Made by a program: the position numbers and the translations under genes
DNA from: a virus
Virus record (IMG/VR): IMGVR_UViG_3300017739_000072
Coordinates: 1-29,396 of that record
Direction: 5' to 3' (one strand)
DNA: 29,396 nucleotides
Notes under the pieces: generated by a model
What the model was told of the DNA's origin: nothing
The model's input: only the letters and a program-made list of their open reading frames with translations
Database searches by the model: none
In this document: in pieces, positions 5,488-11,522 of the stretch
Layout: each line of letters starts with the position of its first letter
Position numbering within the stretch: position 1 is the first letter of the stretch

Positions 5488-5901
5488 TTATATTCCTACA
5501 TCTACCATCTCTTTTTCAATCTTATCTAATCTAGCATTTATATCTGCTCTTGCCTTACTTAATCTTTCAAACTCAACTTCCCAACGCTTCAACATAACAT
5601 CTTGGTCTCCTAAGAACATAGACTTAACCTTTTCATAGTCATCAATGTAGTCTTGATAAAACTTAGGGTATTCGTATGAGTTATTGTGTTGCTTTTGATA
5701 ATGATAGAAACTACTTCTGTCTTTATTAAGATATTGATTCATCTTACCAATAGGTATCTGTAGCTCTCTCATCAATATATTTGAGTATATCACTCTAGCT
5801 CTAACAAACTCTTGTTCTCTACAACTTTTATCTAAAGCACTTCTAGGTATGTTTAGTTGTATAGATATAATTTGTTTTAGCTTTGCTAATTCGTTATCCA
5901 T
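5488..5901 (-). CDS. DnaA domain IV-like DNA-binding protein, 137 aa
   Basis: Residues about 27-71 (CREQEFVRARVIYSNILMRE, then LQIPIGKMNQYLNKDRSSFY and HYQKQH) follow the DnaA C-terminal DNA-binding pattern. It has a conserved R-x-R-x-I helix, an IG turn, and a basic DRSSFYHY stretch in place of the RDHSTVxHA signature. No AAA+ ATPase domain is present. The second half is a predicted coiled coil (about 95-133). A DnaA-like DNA-binding domain on a coiled-coil scaffold suggests recognition of DnaA-box-like sites or competition with host DnaA. The exact role is inferred. Confidence 0.75.
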   Translation of the reverse strand: MDNELAKLKQIISIQLNIPRSALDKSCREQEFVRARVIYSNILMRELQIPIGKMNQYLNKDRSSFYHYQKQHNNSYEYPKFYQDYIDDYEKVKSMFLGDQDVMLKRWEVEFERLSKARADINARLDKIEKEMVDVGI

Positions 5902-5907
5902 ATTTAT

Positions 5908-6075
5908 TTATTTTAACATATTATATTCAATCTCTAATAATCTTTTAAGTAACATTCTGTGTTTTCTTACTAACTCACTACTATCATCTTTATACTGCTC
6001 AAGTTTTATTATAGTTCTTTGAACACTATGTATAAGTAGTGAAACTTCTTCTCGCATTAAAATGTTTTCTTTCAT
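5908..6075 (-). CDS. Small helical protein, 55 aa
   Basis: ATG 6075 opens 55 codons with TAA at 5908-5910. It fills the 188-base gap between the SSB-like gene and the DnaA-like gene, ending 7 bases before the next start. The product (MKENILMREEVSLLIHSVQR through RLLEIEYNMLK) is entirely helical with heptad-like spacing, suggesting a small coiled-coil protein. No family is recognised. Confidence 0.6.
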   Translation of the reverse strand: MKENILMREEVSLLIHSVQRTIIKLEQYKDDSSELVRKHRMLLKRLLEIEYNMLK

Positions 6076-6089
6076 AACTAAATATTTAA

Positions 6090-6395
6090 TTAAAAAGGAA
6101 GACCATCGTCTTTATCTGCCTGAACTTGCTTCGGCTTTGCATCTGCATCAATCTTCCAAGCCACAATGTTATTGTAATATGTTCCTTCCCAAAGCCTACC
6201 ATTTATATTGATAGAGCACTTGATAAAATCACCAACACTTACACCGTCAAGCTTATCTATATTGTCCTTATGTGCTTCTAGTTTTATTGTCTGTGGGTAA
6301 TCACCACCTGTGTTTATCACAAACTCTCTTTTCTTGAAACCACTTTGAAACTTCTTTGTTTCGTATTTAGCCTCTAACTTTCCTTCTAATTCCAT
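6090..6395 (-). CDS. Single-stranded DNA-binding-like protein (DUF3127), 101 aa
   Basis: The protein begins MELEGKLEAKYETKKFQSGF, continues KKREFVINTGGDYPQTIKLE, and has GDFIKCSININGRLWEGTYY in the second half. This matches DUF3127, an OB-fold family common in Bacteroidota and their phages. It ends in an acidic tail DKDDGLPF, the typical SSB C-terminal tip that recruits partner proteins. It probably coats ssDNA during phage replication or recombination. It sits in the replication operon, 1 base after the preceding gene. Confidence 0.85.
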   Translation of the reverse strand: MELEGKLEAKYETKKFQSGFKKREFVINTGGDYPQTIKLEAHKDNIDKLDGVSVGDFIKCSININGRLWEGTYYNNIVAWKIDADAKPKQVQADKDDGLPF

Positions 6396-6396
6396 T

Positions 6397-6612
6397 TTAC
6401 TTTATTAAATAGTTTAATAATTCATTTTCATCACACTCTATCTCATCTGCATTAGCCAAGCATTGTATATGCTTTACTCTCAATAAAGATGGGTTTGCAA
6501 GATACTTATCTACAGTAGTACCTTTTGTTTCTGTGATTTCACCAAATCTTTTCTTTGTTATACCAAGAGTTCTTAGCATAACCTCAAAATCATTTCTTGC
6601 TTTATTTTTCAT
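6397..6612 (-). CDS. Small XRE/Cro-like HTH protein, 71 aa
   Basis: FEVMLRTLGITKKRFGEITE, TKGTTVDKYL and LLRVKHIQCLANADEI resemble the five-helix XRE/Cro domain, with helices 2-3 (KKRFGEITETKGTTVDKYL) as the HTH. It overlaps the upstream gene's stop by 4 bases (ATGA). It is a candidate early regulator. Confidence 0.65.
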   Translation of the reverse strand: MKNKARNDFEVMLRTLGITKKRFGEITETKGTTVDKYLANPSLLRVKHIQCLANADEIECDENELLNYLIK

Positions 6613-6809
6613 TTTTCTATAATTACTAATTCAACATCAAAGGTTTTTTTATACAAGTCCTCTATCTTCTTGTTGTCTAAGTGTATATAAGCATCTATAA
6701 ATGATTGTCTTATACCACTTAACACCTTACCCTCAAGTTCTTTCACTTGATGTCTAGTTATGCAAAGTATTGCACCCTCTTTTGTCATAGCGTGTTTTCT
6801 AATTGCCAT
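6609..6809 (-). CDS. Hypothetical protein, 66 aa
   Basis: No family is recognised. The protein is basic at the N-terminus and then mixed helical, ending with a short beta-like stretch (VELVIIEK). Overlaps of 11 bases upstream and 4 bases downstream with neighbouring genes show that it belongs to the coupled early operon and support its being real. Confidence 0.6.
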   Translation of the reverse strand: MAIRKHAMTKEGAILCITRHQVKELEGKVLSGIRQSFIDAYIHLDNKKIEDLYKKTFDVELVIIEK

Positions 6810-7023
6810 ATCTAAACATTCTTTTGTATTGTTCTTTTGGGTCTCTTGGATTGTCGTTCTGATAAAGATGCTCTATAATTTCTTCTGCTTTTAGTATAGA
6901 AATGTTTTCAAAGTCAATATCTCTATATTCATCTGCAACAGATGAGGTTTGCATCAGACCTTCTATAATGCTAATCTGATACAAATCACATCTATTATCT
7001 AATAAATCATCTATCCAATCCAT
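6799..7023 (-). CDS. Hypothetical acidic protein, 74 aa
   Basis: No family is recognised. The sequence MDWIDDLLDNRCDLYQIS is followed by acidic helical segments (DEYRDIDFENISILKAEEII). Its ATG shares a base with the TAA of the preceding gene (TAATG), implying coupled translation. It lies between the AMAEKRA-motif protein and small HTH genes. Confidence 0.6.
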   Translation of the reverse strand: MDWIDDLLDNRCDLYQISIIEGLMQTSSVADEYRDIDFENISILKAEEIIEHLYQNDNPRDPKEQYKRMFRYGN

Positions 7024-7433
7024 TAGGCATCCATCATTTCGTCTTGACCATATATTCCTTGCTCATAGAATCCTGTAAGCATCAATACTGCTCTAGACTT
7101 AGCTCTTTTTTCAGCCATAGCAACAGGATATTTACCTGCTAAACCCATAGTGTTTTCTTGTGAGCACTCGCCAAAGCTTTCTACTTTAGTCATACCAACT
7201 TCTTTGCCTTTTACCATTTGAGCAACACATCTTAGTACAACCCAATCTCTTTCCATTACAATGGGCTCATACTCAAGTTTTATAGAACGATTGCTTACAA
7301 TCTTATCAATACCTGTTCTTGTAATAATAACAAAGCCACGCTTGTCCTTATACACATCTTCTTGCACAAGACCATTTGCTTCAAACAATCTTCTTAGTGC
7401 TTCTTTTCTAGTTTCTTTTTTAAGTTCTGACAT
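7023..7433 (-). CDS. Conserved phage early protein with YPVAMAEKRAKSRAVL motif, 136 aa
   Basis: The C-terminal part has FGECSQENTMG, then KYPVAMAEKRAKSRAVLML and GFYEQGIYGQDE. I recognise this combination from a conserved family in Bacteroidota phages, and AEKRAxxRAVL motifs also occur in phage single-strand annealing and Rad52/Erf-like proteins. The N-terminal half has strands (GFVIITRTGIDKI) consistent with an alpha/beta DNA-binding fold. Neighbouring SSB-like and nuclease genes make a role in DNA replication or recombination plausible. I would not assign annealing activity without a profile search. Confidence 0.65.
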   Translation of the reverse strand: MSELKKETRKEALRRLFEANGLVQEDVYKDKRGFVIITRTGIDKIVSNRSIKLEYEPIVMERDWVVLRCVAQMVKGKEVGMTKVESFGECSQENTMGLAGKYPVAMAEKRAKSRAVLMLTGFYEQGIYGQDEMMDA

Positions 7434-7434
7434 A

Positions 7435-7689
7435 CTATTTTTTTATTTCTGAGGTTAGTTGTTTTGATAGAATCTCTGTAGATGTAAAGGATAACTCTAA
7501 CCACGCCATATGATATGCGTGTGCCTCATCATACCTTTCCTCGTTATGAGCTTTTGTTTGCAGATTCTTGATTCTATCTTTTGCTTCTTGAATTACTTGC
7601 TCAACATTAGACATATATACATACACCTCTTTGTTTGAGACCTGCTCGTAGTAATTTGGCAGGGATTTTTCGAATAGTTCTTTTAACAT
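7435..7689 (-). CDS. Hypothetical helical protein, 84 aa
   Basis: No family is recognised. It is helical, with a probable coiled coil at about residues 25-60 (NVEQVIQEAKDRIKNLQTKA). It is the first gene behind the strong promoter at 7719-7749, so it heads the early operon that continues through the annealing-like protein and the SSB-like protein. Early, promoter-proximal genes of this size are often host-takeover factors, but nothing in the sequence proves it. Confidence 0.6.
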   Translation of the reverse strand: MLKELFEKSLPNYYEQVSNKEVYVYMSNVEQVIQEAKDRIKNLQTKAHNEERYDEAHAYHMAWLELSFTSTEILSKQLTSEIKK

Positions 7690-7718
7690 AAATTCTGTTT
7701 TTGTGGGTTAATACTCTG

Positions 7719-7749
7719 CAAATATACAACAAATTTACAAACCACCAAA
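7719..7749 (-). promoter_or_regulatory. Bacteroidota-type promoter TTTG-N19-TATATTTG
   Basis: TTTG (7746-7749) and TATATTTG (7719-7726) are 19 bases apart on the minus strand. The upstream TAAAAAAGTTTGGT is identical to that of the promoter at 4117-4148. ATTAACCC (7705-7712) follows 6 bases after the -7 box. It drives the early/replication operon. Confidence 0.85.
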
Positions 7750-7775
7750 CTTTTTTATGTTTTTTTTACTTTTTT

Positions 7776-8537
7776 TTATATGTGTACTATCTTACTTCCT
7801 AAGTCCATAGGAATAAATAATGCAGTTTTTCCTTCGTCAAGAACTACACCACAACCAAGAGTTGGCTTCTTTGGAAAGTTTTTACCGTATGAAAAAGCCA
7901 TAGCATCTACATCAATACCACAGCCCACATTCATACCAAATATCAAATCATTACGAGAAGCCATATAGTTTACACCACCAAATGAGTGACAATGTCCTAT
8001 AACTGTAGATTGTCTGTTAGCAGTAGCTCTGTTAACTGCAGCTCTTGCTCCACTACTTCCTGTTCCGTGTTCATATAATACATTGTCTATTTGCCATTGC
8101 AACTGCCACTTCCAACCTTTTGGTGCGTTCCATATTTCTTCATAAGACTTCATAAATCTTTTAGGAATACCTGCAGTTGTAGCCTGTCTAAATGGTAGGG
8201 CAGAGTGATTACCAACACAAACTTTTACATCAGGAAATGTTTGATACCACTTCTCCATAGCTATTTGCGCCTTCTCTGCTTCGCTTTCAGCGTTTGGCAT
8301 TTCGGTATGTTTTTCGTGATATGATAACGCAGCATTATCCACCTCATCTCCAATGTGTACTATTTGAGTAACACCAAATCTATTGAATACTTCGTAACAA
8401 AAATCTCTGTAATTAGGGTGGCAAAAAGGCTCGTGAGTATCTCCTATAATTCCTACATTGCTAGTGTTTCTATGGTTTTCTACCATTTCAACTTCTTGTG
8501 GTGTAAGTCTTAGTCTTTTACCATAAATTTTTTTCAT
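7776..8537 (-). CDS. Calcineurin-like metallophosphoesterase, 253 aa
   Basis: The family motifs occur in order: GDTHEP (D33, H35), GDEVDN (D64), GNHS (N110, H111), YEHG (H157) and GHCHSFGG (H182, H184). Together they make a complete di-metal phosphoesterase site. Residues 65-100 are a helical insert. Phage members of this family include phosphatases and nucleases, and the substrate cannot be told from sequence. It lies alone between the terminator at 8568-8606 and the early promoter at 7749, separate from both the lysis and replication operons. There is no obvious promoter of its own after the terminator, so it may depend on read-through. Confidence 0.88.
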   Translation of the reverse strand: MKKIYGKRLRLTPQEVEMVENHRNTSNVGIIGDTHEPFCHPNYRDFCYEVFNRFGVTQIVHIGDEVDNAALSYHEKHTEMPNAESEAEKAQIAMEKWYQTFPDVKVCVGNHSALPFRQATTAGIPKRFMKSYEEIWNAPKGWKWQLQWQIDNVLYEHGTGSSGARAAVNRATANRQSTVIGHCHSFGGVNYMASRNDLIFGMNVGCGIDVDAMAFSYGKNFPKKPTLGCGVVLDEGKTALFIPMDLGSKIVHI

Positions 8538-8567
8538 TAAACTGTTTTATTGGTTGTGGCAATATAT

Positions 8568-8606
8568 AAAAAAAAGTGAGAAATCAAACTGAAATCCCAC
8601 TTTTTT
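8568..8606 (-). terminator. Rho-independent terminator after the lysis cassette
   Basis: AAAAAAGTG (8570-8578) pairs perfectly with CACTTTTTT (8598-8606), and pairing continues past one mismatch. On the minus strand the stem is followed by eight T (8568-8575). It ends late transcripts reading from the holin gene and lies 31 bases before the phosphoesterase start. Confidence 0.8.
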
Positions 8607-8661
8607 ACTAACCCTAAAACATTGATAAGCTGAATATAGCTTATTTGGAGTGCCAAATATA
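8607..8661 (-). ncRNA. Candidate short RNA or attenuator between promoter box and terminator
   Basis: A TATATTTG box (8654-8661) starts 155 gene-free bases. Just downstream on the minus strand is a perfect hairpin ATAAGC/GCTTAT (8625-8644, 8-base loop), and about 20 bases later the terminator at 8568-8606. A transcript of roughly 80 bases with two hairpins is predicted. The -7 box also lies in an inverted repeat TTTGG/CCAAA (8644-8657). No clean -33 TTTG is present. It could be a free small RNA or a leader that attenuates the phosphoesterase gene. Confidence 0.4.
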
Positions 8662-8691
8662 AGTATATATTTATAAATAAATTAGAAATTG

Positions 8692-9087
8692 TTAGAGTTT
8701 CTTTTTAATTTTTTCAACAGACCTTCCACCAAAGTATGCACCAAAGGCTGTAAGTGCTAAAAGTTGCCAAAGGTCAATCCAACTGTCTTTAATATGTAGG
8801 TCAACATAACCAAAGTCAACGAGAGTAAATACAGTAAGGATAATAAGCATAAAGGCCAAGCTAAGAGGTCTAATAGACTTAGTGAGCCAATTACCCTGCA
8901 TATCTGCTTCCCAACGCTTTGTAACTTCTTTTTGTATGTTGTAATCATAATCTAATATCTTTTTCCTTATCTCTAATTTTATCAGCTCTTTTTCCTCTGC
9001 ACTTGTATGAATTTTATCTATAGCACTACCAACACTTTCTACTAAATCTTTTGCACCACTACTAAATATTTTACCTAAAATACTCAT
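8692..9087 (-). CDS. 3TM-type phage holin, 131 aa
   Basis: The pattern is typical of the GTA/3TM holin family: an amphipathic N-terminus, RWEADMQGNWLTKSIRPLSL at about residues 58-77, membrane helices at about 77-96 and 103-120, and the closing YFGGRSVEK. The protein would assemble pores in the inner membrane to time lysis. Two clear membrane helices are visible. It is the last gene of the lysis cassette, followed by a gene-free stretch and a terminator. Confidence 0.88.
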   Translation of the reverse strand: MSILGKIFSSGAKDLVESVGSAIDKIHTSAEEKELIKLEIRKKILDYDYNIQKEVTKRWEADMQGNWLTKSIRPLSLAFMLIILTVFTLVDFGYVDLHIKDSWIDLWQLLALTAFGAYFGGRSVEKIKKKL

Positions 9088-9124
9088 ATCTTTATATTTA
9101 ACTTTAACTTTATCTTTATTATAT

Positions 9125-9151
9125 AGGGTTTGTAAACCCTTTGTAAACCCT
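9125..9151. repeat. Second copy of AGGGTTTGTAAACCCT plus an adjoining half site
   Basis: The 16-base palindrome at 9125-9140 is the same as at 5086-5101. It is followed at once by another TTTGTAAACCCT (9140-9151), and a further copy of that 12-mer lies at 9223-9234. All copies share one orientation. They sit in the leader of the holin gene and the end of the DUF5675 gene. Confidence 0.6.
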
Positions 9152-9630
9152 TAAAATTGTTTATCAAAATCTATATATTCTATAGTAACTTCTTTATTGT
9201 TTTCTAATTCTTTAGATATTTCTTTGTAAACCCTCTTGTAGGCGTTGGTAGATTTACCAATAAATCCATCTTTTATTATTTGGTTGTTCTCTTGCGAATC
9301 ACCGAGAAGCAAACATCCTGCAGTATTTTCATCAGTATTACCACAATGTAACAAAATGTAATCAAAGTTTGGAACATCAATAACTTGCAACATTCCTTTA
9401 TGTATATTAGAAAAACGCTTACTATATTTATTATGAAAACCACCTTCTTTTCTGTATTGTATAAAATATTTACCTTTTGGTATTCTTGTTTCACCTTTTA
9501 CCTTTAAAACCCTGTGTTCATCTTCAAGTGTGTAACATAAAAACCGAAGCCCAAAGCTTTCGTTTTTCTCAAATAATAGCCCATTTGTACTGTCTGTTTC
9601 GCTACTAAATCTATACACAACTAAGTCCAT
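9151..9630 (-). CDS. DUF5675 family protein, probable lysis enzyme, 159 aa
   Basis: The family pattern is visible: FLCYTLEDE (about 30-38), RIPKGKYFIQYRKEGG, then YILLHCGNTDENTAGCLLLG with H95, D100, T103 and C106. The His...Gly-Cys arrangement recalls the active site of YkuD L,D-transpeptidase-like enzymes, and DUF5675 genes often lie beside holins. Here it is between a holin and small membrane proteins, and no other endolysin is visible in the window. A peptidoglycan-active role is therefore likely but inferred. No signal peptide is seen, so export would rely on the holin. Confidence 0.75.
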   Translation of the reverse strand: MDLVVYRFSSETDSTNGLLFEKNESFGLRFLCYTLEDEHRVLKVKGETRIPKGKYFIQYRKEGGFHNKYSKRFSNIHKGMLQVIDVPNFDYILLHCGNTDENTAGCLLLGDSQENNQIIKDGFIGKSTNAYKRVYKEISKELENNKEVTIEYIDFDKQF

Positions 9631-9631
9631 A

Positions 9632-9841
9632 CTAACTGTTTTTCTTAATAAACTCTAAGATAATATCTATCTTACTTTTTATATACTGCATATCTTTTGC
9701 ATTGTTTTCGTGATACTTAGAAAATTGAGATTTTACCTCATAGATAGAAAAAATAAAAAAACGATATAGAGCATAACAACTGCCTATAAGTAGAACTAAA
9801 GTTATACCATATGTTTCTACTAATTTTAATACTTCTTCCAT
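9632..9841 (-). CDS. Single-pass membrane protein, UviB/BhlA-type holin-like, 69 aa
   Basis: One membrane helix (about 11-33, YGITLVLLIGSCYALYRFFI) is followed by a charged coiled coil (35-67). This matches the layout of UviB/BhlA holin-like proteins, though I see no decisive motif. It lies 1 base upstream of the DUF5675 gene. Its ATG overlaps the TAA of the tiny upstream ORF (TAATG). Confidence 0.65.
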   Translation of the reverse strand: MEEVLKLVETYGITLVLLIGSCYALYRFFIFSIYEVKSQFSKYHENNAKDMQYIKSKIDIILEFIKKNS

Positions 9842-9936
9842 TATAGCTTACAGTATTTGCAATCACCAAAACAAACTTTTTTAAATGACAATTTATATAC
9901 TAATATACATACAAATGCTTTTAATCTTTCAATCAT
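9841..9936 (-). CDS. Tiny cysteine-containing ORF, 31 aa
   Basis: ATG 9936 opens 31 codons ending in TAA at 9841-9843. The stop overlaps the next start (TAATG), and the start overlaps the end of the preceding gene by 8 bases. These are the linkages used by the certain genes of this genome. The product has a hydrophobic stretch (AFVCILVYKL) and ends CFGDCKYCKL. It could be a small membrane or Rz1-like lysis partner, but no lipobox is evident. Confidence 0.45.
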   Translation of the reverse strand: MIERLKAFVCILVYKLSFKKVCFGDCKYCKL

Positions 9937-10153
9937 TTTTACAATTTTTTATTGTTGCTAATTCTTTTTCTAATTCTACTATTCTGTCTTCACACTCGTT
10001 GATTATCTTAATTTTTTTTTCTAGTCTTTTTTCTAAAACAATTATATCTTCATCAAGTTGTGCTATTTGACTGTAAGCAATACCCATAGTAAATATTATA
10101 CCTATTATCCATATTATATTACCTACTGACAATGTCAAATCTTTTTGTATCAT
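9929..10153 (-). CDS. Membrane-anchored coiled-coil protein, possible i-spanin or holin partner, 74 aa
   Basis: A membrane helix at about residues 11-29 (IIWIIGIIFTMGIAYSQI) is followed by a long coiled coil (31-68, heptads of Leu and Ile, ending in ELEKELATIKNCKND). An N-terminal anchor with a periplasmic coiled coil is the layout of inner-membrane spanins such as Rz. Its ATG overlaps the TGA of the preceding basic protein (ATGA). No sequence family is recognised, so the spanin label is from topology and context. Confidence 0.6.
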   Translation of the reverse strand: MIQKDLTLSVGNIIWIIGIIFTMGIAYSQIAQLDEDIIVLEKRLEKKIKIINECEDRIVELEKELATIKNCKND

Positions 10154-10275
10154 CTGCCCTGCCCTCTGTATTTCTTTCTATATCCTTTTTGTCCTTGAGA
10201 TGAGTTCTTTGAATGAACACCCTTACGCTTGACTTTAGGTTTTGAAAGATAATTATTTACTACCTTTCTTGCCAT
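10150..10275 (-). CDS. Small very basic phage protein, 41 aa
   Basis: ATG 10275 opens 41 codons ending in TGA (10150-10152), which overlaps the next start as ATGA. The product (MARKVVNNYLSKPKVKRKGV then HSKNSSQGQKGYRKKYRGQG) is almost entirely Lys, Arg, Gly, Asn and Ser. Short proteins with KVKRKGVHxK and KYRGQG endings recur in phages of marine bacteria, without known function. It overlaps the end of the preceding 57-aa gene by 23 bases. Confidence 0.7.
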   Translation of the reverse strand: MARKVVNNYLSKPKVKRKGVHSKNSSQGQKGYRKKYRGQGR

Positions 10276-10426
10276 TCTTGTAATCTATAAATCTTTGTGT
10301 AGTATATATGATGGATATACAAAGTAATATAATCTGCAATACCTGCTCAACCTCTGTAAGAGATATAAAAAGAGTTACACTATTCAATCCTAAAACATCT
10401 GCATTTTGAGCAAGTAAAGTTTTCAT
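10253..10426 (-). CDS. Small membrane protein, holin-like, 57 aa
   Basis: ATG 10426 opens 57 codons ending in TAA (10253-10255), only 3 bases after the stop of the structural gene upstream. A hydrophobic segment at about residues 26-43 (EVEQVLQIILLCISIIYTTQ) is followed by a basic tail (RFIDYKNGKKGSK). One membrane helix at the head of the lysis cassette suggests a holin, antiholin or pinholin-like role. No family is recognised. Confidence 0.6.
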   Translation of the reverse strand: MKTLLAQNADVLGLNSVTLFISLTEVEQVLQIILLCISIIYTTQRFIDYKNGKKGSK

Positions 10427-10429
10427 ATC

Positions 10430-11056
10430 TTAATAATCAAAAGTTAATTCTAAAGTTCCATTCCACCAAATAGATTTAGTACCTGCTGTTTGTTTCCTTA
10501 ACACCTGTATCAAAACATCACCTTCAGAAAATGTCAATGTTCCTGTTAATCCCATTTCTACCTTTGTTACAAACTTATTACCACTTGCACTATTTGTTAA
10601 ATTTAATGTTTCACCTAGCTTTGTAGGATTTACATTAGCCCCTGTTCCTGATGTTACAGAAACTTTATATAATTCTAAGTCCCAATCTGCACTAGCACTA
10701 CCACCGTGCATACAAACCCATTTAGTAACTGTACCTGCGTGACAACAAACAAACTCTGAGTGCATATGTGCCCACTTCATACCAAGATTCAAGCTATTAT
10801 TTGTTGCATCTAAAGGGTCAACCTCAACATTAAGATTGTGATAATCTGCAGAAAACTGCTTTCCATAATAAGTACCTGCACTACCACTACCATTATGATA
10901 TCCACCTGTAGATATATAGTGTCTAGTATTGTTGTTTGACCAAACTAATGTGCCACTAGAGTTTTTTGTTAGATATGTATTATTTGCAGCATTAGCAAAA
11001 CCTTTTGGGTTGTGCAACTGACTATCATCTAAACTACTATGTAAATTACTTGCCAT
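10430..11056 (-). CDS. Phage structural protein, possible receptor-binding or fibre tip, 208 aa
   Basis: The start (HSSLDDSQLHNPKGFANAAN, then NTYLTKNSSGTLVWS) is a phrase I recognise from virion proteins of Bacteroidota and marine phages. The rest is Gly/Ser/Thr-rich and beta-rich (MKWAHMHSEFVCCHAGTVTK, then SIWWNGTLELTFDY), like a trimeric adhesin or head-decoration fold. It ends the structural block, directly before the lysis cassette and after two other beta-rich proteins. A receptor-binding role is plausible but unproven. Confidence 0.6.
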   Translation of the reverse strand: MASNLHSSLDDSQLHNPKGFANAANNTYLTKNSSGTLVWSNNNTRHYISTGGYHNGSGSAGTYYGKQFSADYHNLNVEVDPLDATNNSLNLGMKWAHMHSEFVCCHAGTVTKWVCMHGGSASADWDLELYKVSVTSGTGANVNPTKLGETLNLTNSASGNKFVTKVEMGLTGTLTFSEGDVLIQVLRKQTAGTKSIWWNGTLELTFDY

Positions 11057-11057
11057 A

Positions 11058-11522
11058 TTATACTGAAGCTACTAAAATTTCTACATCTACATCATTACCT
11101 GCAGGATTTACCTGAATACTTGCTATATCAGCCATTGTGCCAAAAGAAGGGCTTGTATCTGCTTCTGCTAACATAAGGTCGTCAGGAGCTCCTAAAATGT
11201 GTGATTCACCTGCATTTAGTCTTACCTGATATAATGTTGCAGCACCAACGATAGCTAGTTCTACAGAGTTAGCATCATCTAGATTTGTAACTCTTATGTA
11301 TTTTGCATCTTCTGTATCTATAGCATTATCTGAAGCAAAAGCATTACCACTAAATGTTGCAATAGTTGTTGTTTGATTATTAACACATTTTACTATTCTT
11401 TTGTAAGCCTCATTTATTCCTGTTATTTCAAGTTGCTTTGTGCCACCAAATTGAGTACCACCAAGAGTTATTGATTCTTGTATAGTAACTGTTAATGTAG
11501 CTGATGTTATTGTTGAAGCCAT
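11058..11522 (-). CDS. Beta-rich structural protein, 154 aa
   Basis: The composition is low in Lys and rich in Thr, Ala and Val with regular strands (TSATLTVTIQESITLGGTQF; SIQVNPAGNDVDVEILVASV), typical of virion decoration or fibre proteins. It is linked to the DUF5824 gene by a TAATG overlap and to the next gene by a 1-base gap. I recognise no named family. Confidence 0.6.
   Translation of the reverse strand: MASTITSATLTVTIQESITLGGTQFGGTKQLEITGINEAYKRIVKCVNNQTTTIATFSGNAFASDNAIDTEDAKYIRVTNLDDANSVELAIVGAATLYQVRLNAGESHILGAPDDLMLAEADTSPSFGTMADIASIQVNPAGNDVDVEILVASV

Noticed and set aside
7735-7775. Terminator in the T-rich plus-strand stretch before the early promoter
   Set aside because: On the transcribed minus strand the run is A-rich, with no stem, so it cannot act as an intrinsic terminator for these genes.
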